A stretch of 64,000 bases of DNA from contig NZ_FPKO01000009.1 of NCBI RefSeq assembly GCF_900119385.1, forward strand, positions 395,405-459,404, given 5' to 3'. Every line of letters begins with the position of its first letter. The stretch's first letter is position 1. Below are positions 26,159 to 34,025 of the stretch, piece after piece. The translations under genes and the position numbers were made by a program. The notes beneath the pieces were generated by a model. It was given only the letters and a program-made list of their open reading frames with translations. It was not told the origin of the DNA and searched no databases. The DNA comes from Thermophilibacter mediterraneus. Its GTDB lineage: Bacteria > Actinomycetota > Coriobacteriia > Coriobacteriales > Atopobiaceae.

Positions 26159-27418
26159 ATGGTGTACGCCGGTGTGGACATCGCCAAGGTGGACCACGTG
26201 ATAGGGGCCGTGGACGAGCGCGGCGAGGAGCAGGGCAAGCGGATGCCCTTCAAGAACAGCGCCGCCGGCTTCGAGCGGTGCGAGGCCTGGCTCGAGGGGG
26301 TGGCCGAGAGGCCCTCGGACGTCCTCGTCGGCATGGAGGCCACCGGGCACTACTGGATGGCGCTCTACGCCTTCCTGGTCTCGAGGGGCTACTCGGTCGC
26401 GGTGATCGACCCCGTGCAGGTGCGCGCCGTGCGCAGGCTGAAGGGGCTCGACAGGGTGAAGAACGACCGCGTGGACGCGGGCCTCATCGCCGAGACGCTG
26501 CGCATCGGCCAGTACGACCCGACGAGGCTCGCCACCGACGAGGTCCAGTCGCTGCGCTCGCTCACGCGATACCGGCAGTCGCTCAAGGCCGAGCTCGCCG
26601 AGGCGAAGACGCAGTGCCTGTGCCTGCTGGACTCCTACTTCCCGGAGCTCCCCGGGGCGTTCTCCGACGTGTTCGGGGCCGCCGGGCGCGCCGTGCTCTC
26701 CAGGAGCCCGCTGCCCTCCGAGCTCGCGCGCAGGCGCACGGACTCGCTGCAGCGCGACATCTCCGAGGCCGCGCGCGGCAGCAGGCGCATGGACGGCAAG
26801 GCCGCCGAGCTCAGGGCGCTCGCGAAGGGCTCCGTCGGCATCAGGCTCGGCGAGGCGGCGGCGTCGATGCAGGTGAGGTCGCTCGTGCGCCAGATGGACT
26901 TCCTCGACGCGGAGTGCGCCAAGTTCGACGCGCTCATCAGGGAGCTGCTGGAGAGGGTGGAGCCGCTCGTGCTCACCATCCCCGGCGTCTCCTACGCCAC
27001 CGGCGCCCAGATCGTCGCCGAGATAGGCGACATCTCGCGCTTCCGCAACGCCCCCGCGCTCGTGAGCTACGCCGGGCTGAACTCCGGGGTGAACCAGTCC
27101 GGGAAGTTCGACAGCGGGGGCGGGCCCATCACCAAGCACGGGTCGCCCTACCTGAGGAGGGCCCTCTGGCTCGCGGCCAGCAGGGCCCGGCAGTACGACC
27201 CGTCCCTGCGCGCCTTCTACGAGAGGAAGCGCGCGGAGGGCAAGTGCCACCGGGTGGCCGTGACCGCCGTGGCGCGCAAGCTATGCCACATCGTGTTCGC
27301 GGTGATGCGGGACGGGGTCCCGTACGACCCGGCGAGGCCGGGCAGGGACCCCTCAAAGCATTCGGTATCCGGTTCTCAAGGTGCTGGTTCCGATGAATCT
27401 GGAAACGAGAAAAGCTAG
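26159..27418 (+). CDS. IS110-family transposase (DEDD recombinase)
   Basis: 419 residues with GAGGAGGGG before the ATG. The RuvC-like N-domain keeps all four acidic residues: Asp7 (AGVDIAK), Glu60 (GMEATGHYW), Asp103 and Asp106 (KNDRVDAGLIAE). The C-terminal Tnp_20 domain has IPGVSYATGAQIVAEIGD, LVSYAGLNSGVNQSG, ITKHGSPYLRRAL and KLCHIVFAVMRDG. It uses a guide RNA in studied relatives. The reading frame crosses the right inverted repeat, so about the last 20 residues (from HSVSGSQGAG) are encoded by the IS end and flanking DNA. Confidence 0.94.
   Translation: MVYAGVDIAKVDHVIGAVDERGEEQGKRMPFKNSAAGFERCEAWLEGVAERPSDVLVGMEATGHYWMALYAFLVSRGYSVAVIDPVQVRAVRRLKGLDRVKNDRVDAGLIAETLRIGQYDPTRLATDEVQSLRSLTRYRQSLKAELAEAKTQCLCLLDSYFPELPGAFSDVFGAAGRAVLSRSPLPSELARRRTDSLQRDISEAARGSRRMDGKAAELRALAKGSVGIRLGEAAASMQVRSLVRQMDFLDAECAKFDALIRELLERVEPLVLTIPGVSYATGAQIVAEIGDISRFRNAPALVSYAGLNSGVNQSGKFDSGGGPITKHGSPYLRRALWLAASRARQYDPSLRAFYERKRAEGKCHRVAVTAVARKLCHIVFAVMRDGVPYDPARPGRDPSKHSVSGSQGAGSDESGNEKS
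27355..27377 (+). repeat. IS110 right inverted repeat
   Basis: Starts AAAGCATTCGG and ends CCGGTTCTC. Lies inside the transposase reading frame. GTATCCGGTTCTCAAGGT (27365-27382) at its edge also occurs in both rRNA leaders. Confidence 0.75.
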
Positions 27419-27600
27419 CCCTCGGGTCTTGACTTCATATAGCTGGTCTCCCCTCGTCCGCGTTTTTCTCGGCACATTGTCGCACGGCCGGAGCGCTCGG
27501 AGCGAGGTGTGGCGCCCTTCGCCTCGTTTTCATGCAGAATCCTATTGCACTCCATGTAAGCAAGGAGGCAGAGCGGGGCTTTTCGGTTTTTGCGCGCTAG

Positions 27601-27891
27601 TCACTGGCGACGCGCCCGGCGGAGCCCCCTCACGTATCGGACGAGAGAGATTGCCGAAAGGGCAGTGGAGGTGGCCATCAGCGCCGCCCCTCCAACAAAC
27701 CACCCGTTCGCAGTATCAAGAATTGATGAGACGTCAACTCGGGTATTCGACCACAGGATGAAGAGGAAGCAGAGGGACGAGAGGAAGAAACTCAGAGCAA
27801 CAAGCAACATAGAGCGCTCTGACGGCCTCATCACGGCGGCAGCCAAGGCAAAGGCTATCGAGGCGATCCCCAGATACAGGGCAAGAACCAT
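27601..27891 (-). CDS. Small membrane protein, unknown function
   Basis: 96 residues from the ATG at 27891 (GGAGG upstream). Three predicted membrane helices: MVLALYLGIASIAFALAAAVM, SMLLVALSFFLSSLCFLFILW and a third around GGAALMATSTALSAISLV, then a basic tail RYVRGLRRARRQ. I do not recognise the family. It lies between the IS110 element and the tmRNA gene in a region of lower GC, with no partner gene, so it may be recently acquired. Confidence 0.55.
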   Translation of the reverse strand: MVLALYLGIASIAFALAAAVMRPSERSMLLVALSFFLSSLCFLFILWSNTRVDVSSILDTANGWFVGGAALMATSTALSAISLVRYVRGLRRARRQ

Positions 27892-27947
27892 TGTCCAACC
27901 TCCGCTTCTCCGGCCGACCCACTTCTCACTCGCTGACGTTCTTCCGC

Positions 27948-28133
27948 CTAGGCAATCCTCTCGTACGCGCAGCTTAACTCGCGCATCTTCTCCGGAGCCA
28001 GATCGATCTCCCCGCCCGCCCAGCACACGACACCGTGAACAATCTCAAAGCGCGAAAAGGTCTCGCCCTCTTCCAAGGGGGCAAAGACGGGCATCTCCAG
28101 AAGGGGAGCCTCCCGGGAAAGCAAAGATGACAT
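27948..28133 (-). pseudogene. DUF2442-like C-terminal remnant
   Basis: The frame encodes PLLEMPVFAPLEEGETF, then FEIVHGVVCWAGGEIDLAP, which matches the second half of DUF2442 proteins (often antitoxin-like). The N-terminal half is missing: the frame begins at an ATG touching the T-run of the tmRNA terminator. I read it as a gene truncated by an event at the 3' end of ssrA. A short functional protein cannot be ruled out. Confidence 0.5.
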
Positions 28134-28162
28134 AAAAAGCCGGGGCCCATTCGGACCCCGGC
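28134..28162 (-). terminator. Intrinsic terminator of ssrA
   Basis: Minus strand: GCCGGGGTCC-GAAT-GGGCCCCGGC (one G-T pair) followed by TTTTTA. Starts about 12 bp after the tmRNA 3' end. Confidence 0.88.
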
Positions 28163-28173
28163 ACATGCGCGCA

Positions 28174-28540
28174 GGTGGAGGTGCGGAGAATCGAACTCCG
28201 GTCCAAAGCAGATCCCTGACAGGTGTCTCCAGGCTCAGTCGCCGGTTGGGTCTCGGAGGCCGCGCACCCGGTGACCCGCGCTTGGCCTCCCAGCCGGTTC
28301 GGTCTTAGCGCGCGGCATACCGGCTACGTCCGCGCGCGCATCTCCCTGAAATGACGTCGCCCCGGGAACGGGAGCGATCCCCGGTTTGACGCGCCGCTAT
28401 CTAATTAAGCAGCGAGAGCCAGCTGAGGCTCGTAAGAGTTGTTGTCGTCAATTCAATTTGACGGTACCCCTGTTTAGCGTGGCGAGGAGACCACGGCCTG
28501 CTGCCCATCTCAGACCCACCCTGTCGAAACCAGTCACCCC
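28174..28540 (-). ncRNA. ssrA: Transfer-messenger RNA
   Basis: About 367 nt. The 5' end GGGGGTGACTGGTTTCGACA and the 3' end (TTCGATTCTCCGCACCTCC then A-C-C) form the tRNA-like acceptor and T-arm: GGGGGUG pairs with CACCUCC with one G-U. The terminal A of CCA is not encoded. The tag frame (28394-28438 on the minus strand) reads DDNNSYEPQLALAA then TAA. The codon before the first GAC is ATT and before that TGA, so the resume codon is probably GAC rather than the usual GCN. It rescues stalled ribosomes with SmpB, encoded 1 kb upstream. 3' ends of ssrA are common integration sites. Confidence 0.94.
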
Positions 28541-28545
28541 CGGGT

Positions 28546-28578
28546 GGAATGGGAAGACTGCCACCATGCGGCTGTCAA
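28546..28578 (-). promoter_or_regulatory. Candidate ssrA promoter
   Basis: A perfect -35 TTGACA (28578-28573, minus strand) lies 33-38 bp before the tmRNA 5' end. The expected -10 position holds only CATTCC, a weak match. Confidence 0.45.
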
Positions 28579-28646
28579 CGTACGGGCCGCTCACGCGACC
28601 GTGGGGTCATTCTACCCGTTTTTCTTGACGTCTAGGCACGGCGCGC

Positions 28647-28678
28647 AAAAGGGGCGGCCTCCCGCGGGAGACCGCCCC
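28647..28678 (-). terminator. Intrinsic terminator after the rubredoxin gene
   Basis: Minus strand: GGGGCGGTCTCCC-GC-GGGAGGCCGCCCC (one T-G wobble) followed by TTTTG, 24 bp after the rubredoxin stop. Confidence 0.85.
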
Positions 28679-28702
28679 GTGTACCGCTCCTGGCGAGAAG
28701 GA

Positions 28703-28843
28703 CTACTCCTCGACGAGCTCGAACATGTCGGGGCCGACGCCGCAGACCTCGCAGACGAAGTCCTCGGGCAGCTCGGGGGTGTCGACGGTGACCTCCCAGC
28801 CGCAGACGGTGCAGCGGAACGTGTACTTCTTCTCATCTGCCAT
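28703..28843 (-). CDS. Rubredoxin-type protein
   Basis: 46 residues, starting MADEKKYTFRCTVCGWEV and ending FELVEE, with GAGGAG before the ATG. Two Cys-x-x-Cys pairs (CTVCG at 11-15, CEVCG at 31-35) bind a single iron, the rubredoxin fold. It carries electrons in the cytoplasm. The flavin reductase 87 bp upstream on the same strand is a natural electron donor. Confidence 0.9.
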   Translation of the reverse strand: MADEKKYTFRCTVCGWEVTVDTPELPEDFVCEVCGVGPDMFELVEE

Positions 28844-28930
28844 GTGGTGCTCCTCTCACTGGTCCAACGATCCTGCCGAGAAATGCTATCACAACGGTGG
28901 CGTTTATCGCCCCGCGTTGCGCCGTACGAG

Positions 28931-29443
28931 TCAGCTCTGGCCGGGGACGAAGGAGGACGCCTTGGGCGGCGTCTTCCCCTTGAGGGTCCCGTGGTAGTAC
29001 GCGTACGTCATCGGGGGCACGTCCGAGAGATTGCCCGCGTCCGCCACTTCGCCCACAAACGTGAGGTGCGTCCCGACGTCAACGGTTTGCACCACGTTGC
29101 ACGCCACGTAGGAGCACACGTGCTCGGTGGGGTACGGGTCCCCCGTCGCGGCGCGCTCGCTTGGAATTCCGTCGAACTTGTCCTCGACGGCCGACGTCCT
29201 GAAACCGAATCGCCCCACGAACAGCATGTCAGCCGACTCGTCGACGACGGCAAGCGAGAAGTGCCCCGCGCGCTGAATCACGCCACAGGTATGGTTCTCC
29301 TTGTTCACGGTCACAGAGACCTGGAGGGGGCTCGCGGTCACCTGAAGCCCGGTGTTGACGAGACAGGCCCCGGGGCGCTCCCCGTCGTCTGCCGCCACCA
29401 CGTAGAGTCCTGACGAGAACTTGAACAGTGCGGTCGCGTCCAT
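28931..29443 (-). CDS. Flavin reductase-like FMN-binding protein
   Basis: 170 residues. FKFSSGLYVVAADDGERPGACLVNTGLQVTASPLQVSVTVNK is the FMN-binding domain of flavoredoxin/flavin reductases; GHFSLAVVDE and THLTFVGEVADA follow. In some anaerobes this domain is fused to rubredoxin; here the rubredoxin is the next gene. Probably passes electrons from a reduced nicotinamide or ferredoxin to rubredoxin, for example for oxygen or peroxide reduction with the reverse rubrerythrin encoded elsewhere in this window (inference). Confidence 0.88.
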   Translation of the reverse strand: MDATALFKFSSGLYVVAADDGERPGACLVNTGLQVTASPLQVSVTVNKENHTCGVIQRAGHFSLAVVDESADMLFVGRFGFRTSAVEDKFDGIPSERAATGDPYPTEHVCSYVACNVVQTVDVGTHLTFVGEVADAGNLSDVPPMTYAYYHGTLKGKTPPKASSFVPGQS

Positions 29444-29481
29444 GCCCTTCTCCTCTCCTGGGCCCGAGGCCCGGTCGCGGT

Positions 29482-29991
29482 CTATCGGCTCATCTCCTTG
29501 AGCGCGCGGGCGATCTCGCGGTCGGAGTCGCGTCTCGCCATATCGGCGCGCTTGTCATAGAGCTTCTTGCCGCGGGCCAGCCCGATGGCGAGCTTGACCC
29601 GGTTGTGCTCGTCGAAGTAGATCTCGAGCGGAACGAGCGCGAGGCCCTTCTGACGCAGCTTCGCGTCCAGGTAGTCTATCTGGTGGCGGTGCAGCAGCAG
29701 GCGCCTCTTGCGGTCCGGGTCCACGTTCCACACGCCCCCGTTGGAGTAGGGGTGGATGTGGACGCCGTGCAGCCACGCCTCGCGGCCGCGGATGAGGCAG
29801 AACGCGTCCGTGAGCTGGCAGGCACGCTCGCGCAGGCTCTTGACCTCGGTGCCCGTGAGCTCGATGCCCGCCTCGAAGGTCTCGTCGATGAAGTACTCGT
29901 GACGGGCGGAGCGGTTCTTCGCGATGGTGCGCCTGCCCGGCTTGTCCCGCCTGGACGCCGCAGTCTGGCGCAGCACCTTACTCTTTACCAT
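29482..29991 (-). CDS. smpB: SsrA-binding protein
   Basis: 169 residues from the ATG at 29991, slightly longer than usual because of a basic N-terminal tail (MVKSKVLRQTAASRRDKPGRR). Core motifs: IAKNRSARHEYFIDETFEAGIEL, GTEVKSLRE, REAWLHGVHIHPY, RKRRLLLHR and the tail ARGKKLYDKRADMARRD that enters the mRNA channel. Binds tmRNA for trans-translation. It overlaps the upstream TPR gene by 14 bp. Confidence 0.97.
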   Translation of the reverse strand: MVKSKVLRQTAASRRDKPGRRTIAKNRSARHEYFIDETFEAGIELTGTEVKSLRERACQLTDAFCLIRGREAWLHGVHIHPYSNGGVWNVDPDRKRRLLLHRHQIDYLDAKLRQKGLALVPLEIYFDEHNRVKLAIGLARGKKLYDKRADMARRDSDREIARALKEMSR

Positions 29992-30829
29992 CCGCAACCT
30001 CCTCGTCGCTCTGGTGGATGAGCTCGAGCAGCGCCCGCGCCGCGGGCTCGCCCACCAGGTCTCGGGCGCGCAGGGTGAGGCTGGTCGCCACGTCACGAGC
30101 GCCGACGGCGGCAGCGTCGCCCGCGCACATGAGCAGGCACACCGCAATCTCGGCGTTGGCGCCGTCGGGCAGCCCCTCCGCGGCGAGGAGCTCCTCCATC
30201 TGCGCGTCGTCCACGAGGTCGGGATCTCGCTCAGTGCCCGCAGCCTGCTCGAGCGCCGCGTCGAGCGTGGCGTCCGTGACCCCGAGCGCCCGCGCGGCAC
30301 GCAGGGCCGCCGCGGCGACGCGGGGCTTGTCGGACGAGGCAAACCACCCGGAGAAGTTTACGAACGCGCGCGCGAGGTGGCGCGCGTCGCTTGCGCGCTC
30401 GAAGACGCTGTAAGTGAGCGCGAGGTACTCCTGGACGTCGCCCGACACCCGGAACAGGTCCGCCAGGTTGAGGCGATAGCCACAGTCCATGGGATTCCAG
30501 CGAACCGCCTGCTTGAGCGCCTCCATCGCCTCGTCGTAGTCCCCGTCGTGCACGCATGCGAGGGCGAGGTCGTTGTAGAGGCGGTCGAGCGGCTCGCCGA
30601 CGTCGCGCAGCTCCCGAGGATCGCGCTCGACGCGGCGATACGCAAGCCGCTCGAAGATGGTCGGGAAGCTGAACCACTGGACGTCATCGGTGGTTGGGCA
30701 GTTTCTGTCGACGTACTCCTCGGCATCCTCGGCAAGGCGGGCGAGCAGCTCGCGCGCGAGCTCCGCCCGCCCCTGAAGCAGCAGGCCCTCGGCCCGTTCG
30801 AGCTCGTCCGTCAGTTCGGTGTGGTCCAT
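29978..30829 (-). CDS. Tetratricopeptide-repeat protein, unknown function
   Basis: 283 residues, mostly helical. One clear TPR-like unit is YNDLALACVHDGDYDEAMEALKQAVRWNPMD, followed by YRLNLADLFRVSGDVQEYLALTYSVFERA. No signal peptide or catalytic motif. Sits between rnr and smpB and overlaps smpB, so it is co-translated with RNA-quality-control genes; a role there is inference only. Confidence 0.75.
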   Translation of the reverse strand: MDHTELTDELERAEGLLLQGRAELARELLARLAEDAEEYVDRNCPTTDDVQWFSFPTIFERLAYRRVERDPRELRDVGEPLDRLYNDLALACVHDGDYDEAMEALKQAVRWNPMDCGYRLNLADLFRVSGDVQEYLALTYSVFERASDARHLARAFVNFSGWFASSDKPRVAAAALRAARALGVTDATLDAALEQAAGTERDPDLVDDAQMEELLAAEGLPDGANAEIAVCLLMCAGDAAAVGARDVATSLTLRARDLVGEPAARALLELIHQSDEEVADGKE

Positions 30830-30898
30830 CTGTCCTCCCGGCGGCCCCCGCCGCGTACATGATACCTAGACGTTCAGTGTTCCCATTATCGCGCAGCG

Positions 30899-32956
30899 CT
30901 AACGGGTGGACGAGGGGGCGCCCTGCGAACGGTCCGAGGGCGCGAGCGAGAAGTCGATCTGGCCGCGCGCCGGATTCGCCGACGCAACCTCGACGACCAC
31001 CCGCCTTCCGAGTCGCCAGACCTCGCCGGTCTCCTCCCCCGTGAGCGTCATGCGCCCGTCGTCGAAGGTAAACCACTCGTCGCCGAGCGACCGCACGGGA
31101 ACGAGGCCCTCGGCGCACGTCTCGTCGAGCGTGACGAACACGCCGTAGCCCGCGCACCCCGAGACTGTCCCCGATGCCCGCTGGCCGACGAGCCCCAGGT
31201 AGAGCTCCGCCATCTTAACCCTCTGCGACATCCTGCCCGCGGCGTCGGCGGCGCGCTCCCGCTCCGAGCACGTCCGGCAGAGCTGGGGAAGCGCCGCGGC
31301 CTGCCTGCGCATCTCGGGGCCGTCCGGGCGGCCGGCGAGCGCCGCCTTGAGCGCGCGGTGCACGAGCACGTCGGGGTAGCGCCTGATCGGAGAGGTGAAG
31401 TGGCAGTACGCGGTCGCCCCGAGCGCATAGTGGCCCTCGTTGAAGGGGAGGTAGACGGCGCGCCGCTGCGCGCGCAGCAAGAGGGCGCTTGCTGCCTGCG
31501 CCGCATCCGTCCCACGGGCGCGCTCAAGAACGCCCCTGATCGCAAACGGGCTTCCCGAGAGCAGCTCCGAGGTCGCCGCGCCGTCGAGCAGCCCGAGCTC
31601 GCGTAGCGGCTGCACGCACGAGCGCAGGTCCTCCTCGAGAGGAGGCTCGTGAACGCGAAACGCCGCCGGCGCCCCGGAGCGCTCCAGGAGCTGCGCGACG
31701 CACTCGTTTGCGAGCAGCATCGCCTCCTCGATGAGCCCGGTCGCCCTCGTCCGGCGGCGGACCGAGACCCCCGTCGGGCGTCCCTCCTCGTCAAGGCGGA
31801 CCCTTGCCTCGACGCTCTCGAAGTCTATGGCGCCCCGTGAGCGCCGCTCGAGATCTCGAAGCCCGCGGATCTCGTCGAGCGTCTCGAGCATGAGGAAGAC
31901 ACGCTCGACGTCCCCGGGGGCGCAGGGAAGCTCCTCGGGGCGGCTCGCGCCCGAGAGCACGGCGTCGACCGCGTCGTAGTCGAGTCGGGCTGCGGACCGA
32001 ATCGCCGACGGTGTGGCGCTGAAGCCCCTGACGCGACCGCGCTCGTCAAGACGCATGAGGACGCTCATCGCGAGGCGGTCCTCCCCGGGCACGAGGGAGC
32101 ACACCTCGTTCGAGAGGCGCTCCGGAAGCATCGGGATGACGCGGTCGACGAGATAGGCGGAACACGTTCTTCTCTTCGCCTCGTTGTCGACGGGCGAGTC
32201 CGGGGAGACGTAGTGGGTGACGTCCGCGATGTGGACGTCGAGCTCGTAGCCGCCCCCCTCCAGGCGCCGCGCCCCCACCGCGTCGTCGAAGTCGCGCGCG
32301 TCGACCGGGTCGACGGTCACGCAGAGGCGCCCGCGGAGGTCGCGCCTCGACGCATCCGCGACGAGGGCCCGCTCGACGCCGAGCTCGATTGCCGCAGCCT
32401 GCTCGAGCACGGAGCGAGAAAAGTCGCCCGGAAGCCCAAACGTCGCGACGACAGACTCGACGTTGAGGTCGACCTCGTCGCGGGCGCCGACGCGCCGCTC
32501 TATCGTCACGACCGCCGAGCTTCGGCGCGTCGGGTACTCGCTGATGCGGGCGACGACCACGTCCCCCTCGCTCACGCCCAGCCGAGAGGGGCTCGAATCC
32601 TCGGGGACCACGAAGAAGTCCCTGCCCAGGCGGGCGTCGAGCGGCGTCACCGCACCGAGCGGCCCAGCCCAGGAGAAGCTTCCCAGAAACGTCTCGACGG
32701 AGCGCTCGATGACCGAGCGGACCACGGCGCGCGGCGCGCGCCCGCGCATCTCGACGAGCGCGACCTCGACCACGTCGCCGTTCATGGCCTCGCGCTGACC
32801 GTGCCGGACAAGCTCGAAGTCACCCTCGGCGGTCTCAACGCGCGCAACGCCGGGGAGCGAGACCACGAGCTCCCCCGTCAGCGTCCGCGCGCGCGTGCGC
32901 GCCCCGCCCGTCCTTCCTCGCCTGCGGCTGCCATGATGTGCCCTCTTGCGACCCAT
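30899..32956 (-). CDS. rnr: Ribonuclease R (RNase II family 3'-5' exoribonuclease)
   Basis: 685 residues. A basic N-terminal tail (MGRKRAHHGSRRRGRTGG) and cold-shock-like domains lead to the RNB catalytic domain: VTVDPVDARDFDDAVGARRL, HIADVTHYVSPDSPVDNEA, FTSPIRRYPDVLVHR. A C-terminal S1 domain (ASGTVSGCAGYGVFVTLDE) ends near residue 670. It degrades structured RNA and, in other bacteria, mRNAs released by tmRNA. Its location upstream of smpB and ssrA is the classic arrangement. Confidence 0.95.
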   Translation of the reverse strand: MGRKRAHHGSRRRGRTGGARTRARTLTGELVVSLPGVARVETAEGDFELVRHGQREAMNGDVVEVALVEMRGRAPRAVVRSVIERSVETFLGSFSWAGPLGAVTPLDARLGRDFFVVPEDSSPSRLGVSEGDVVVARISEYPTRRSSAVVTIERRVGARDEVDLNVESVVATFGLPGDFSRSVLEQAAAIELGVERALVADASRRDLRGRLCVTVDPVDARDFDDAVGARRLEGGGYELDVHIADVTHYVSPDSPVDNEAKRRTCSAYLVDRVIPMLPERLSNEVCSLVPGEDRLAMSVLMRLDERGRVRGFSATPSAIRSAARLDYDAVDAVLSGASRPEELPCAPGDVERVFLMLETLDEIRGLRDLERRSRGAIDFESVEARVRLDEEGRPTGVSVRRRTRATGLIEEAMLLANECVAQLLERSGAPAAFRVHEPPLEEDLRSCVQPLRELGLLDGAATSELLSGSPFAIRGVLERARGTDAAQAASALLLRAQRRAVYLPFNEGHYALGATAYCHFTSPIRRYPDVLVHRALKAALAGRPDGPEMRRQAAALPQLCRTCSERERAADAAGRMSQRVKMAELYLGLVGQRASGTVSGCAGYGVFVTLDETCAEGLVPVRSLGDEWFTFDDGRMTLTGEETGEVWRLGRRVVVEVASANPARGQIDFSLAPSDRSQGAPSSTR

Positions 32957-33020
32957 GTCACCCCATCCAATCGGTTTTCGGCTCCATCATACCCGGCGGA
33001 GCATGGTCGCCTCGCGCGCA

Positions 33021-33078
33021 AAAAAGCCCCCGGGCCGCGCGGGAGGCGATACGCCTCGTTCCGCGCGACCCGGGGGCG
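33021..33078 (-). terminator. Intrinsic terminator after ftsEX
   Basis: Long hairpin: GCCCCCGGGTCGCGCGG on one side pairs with CCGCGCGGCCCGGGGGC, followed on the minus strand by TTTTTT. It lies 20 bp after the ftsX stop. Confidence 0.9.
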
Positions 33079-33098
33079 GTCGTCTTGGTCTGGCTCGC

Positions 33099-34025
33099 CT
33101 ACACCTTGAGGTAGCGCCTCATGGCGATGGCGGAGCCGAACAGGCCGATCACCACGCCGACGCCGAGCAGCCCGGCATACGTGGCGTAGAGAGTCACCTG
33201 CGGAATCTCGAACGAGAGGAACGAGAGGCTCTCCTGCAGGCTCGGGAGCAGCGTGTGGACGCCGGCAACGAGCGCGATGATGGCGAGCAGCGCGCCGAGA
33301 ATGGCCTCGATCGTGCCCTCCATGATGAAGGGCCCGCGAATGAACCCGTTGGACGCACCGACCAGCCTCATGATGCCGATCTCGCGGCGACGGGCCGTGA
33401 TGGCAAGTCGAATCGTGTTGTTGATGAACACAAACGCGACGAAGGTCAGCAGCGCGACGAGGGCGACGGCAGCGACACGGATGTAGTCGGAGACGCTGAG
33501 GAGGCGCTCGACCGTGCCCTGGCCATACTGGACGTCACCGGACGGATTCTCCGGATCATCGCAGATCTCCGCGAAGAGGGGATCCTCCATGATGCGCTGC
33601 GCCGTGGCCTCAACCTGCTGGGGGTCGACCATCCTGATCACGAGGGACGCGGGCAGCGGGTTCTCACCGTCGAGCGCGGTCACGGCATCGGCGGCGTTGC
33701 GGTTCGACATGGAGGTGCGGAACTCCTCGAGCGCCTCGTCCTTGGTCTTATAGGTCACGGACTCGACGTTGTCCCAGCCCTCAACCTGCGCCTGGTATGC
33801 GTCGACCGCGTCCTGGTCCGCATCGTCGGAGAGGAAGGCCTGGATGGTCACCTGATCCTCGACGCCGCCGATCATGCTGTTGAGCACGGCGGAGCCCAGG
33901 ACGAAGAGGCCGATGATAAACAGCGAGAGGAAGATGGTGACGACGGCGCCGAGCACGGTCGTCCAGTTGCGGCGGAAGTGGTGTCCGCACTCCCTCAGGG
34001 AGTATCCGATGTTAGAGGGCGCCAT
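33099..34025 (-). CDS. ftsX: Cell division protein FtsX
   Basis: 308 residues from the ATG at 34025. Topology is typical: an N-terminal helix (WTTVLGAVVTIFLSLFIIGLFVLG), a large extracytoplasmic domain (about 55-190), then three C-terminal helices (VAAVALVALLTFVAFVF, GALLAIIALVAGVHTLL, YAGLLGVGVVIGLFGSAIAM). With FtsE it controls peptidoglycan hydrolases at the septum. The start overlaps the ftsE stop by 14 bp. A terminator follows. Confidence 0.95.
   Translation of the reverse strand: MAPSNIGYSLRECGHHFRRNWTTVLGAVVTIFLSLFIIGLFVLGSAVLNSMIGGVEDQVTIQAFLSDDADQDAVDAYQAQVEGWDNVESVTYKTKDEALEEFRTSMSNRNAADAVTALDGENPLPASLVIRMVDPQQVEATAQRIMEDPLFAEICDDPENPSGDVQYGQGTVERLLSVSDYIRVAAVALVALLTFVAFVFINNTIRLAITARRREIGIMRLVGASNGFIRGPFIMEGTIEAILGALLAIIALVAGVHTLLPSLQESLSFLSFEIPQVTLYATYAGLLGVGVVIGLFGSAIAMRRYLKV

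Larger units (their letters stand above)
25918..27377 (+). mobile_element. IS110-family insertion sequence
   Basis: Element delimited by imperfect 23-bp inverted repeats (20 of 23 match) at 25918-25940 and 27355-27377. It contains a DEDD transposase gene preceded by about 220 bp of structured non-coding DNA. ATCTG occurs just outside on both sides (25914-25918 and 27397-27401), so the true ends may lie a little beyond the repeats. No target duplication is seen, as expected for this family. Confidence 0.8.
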
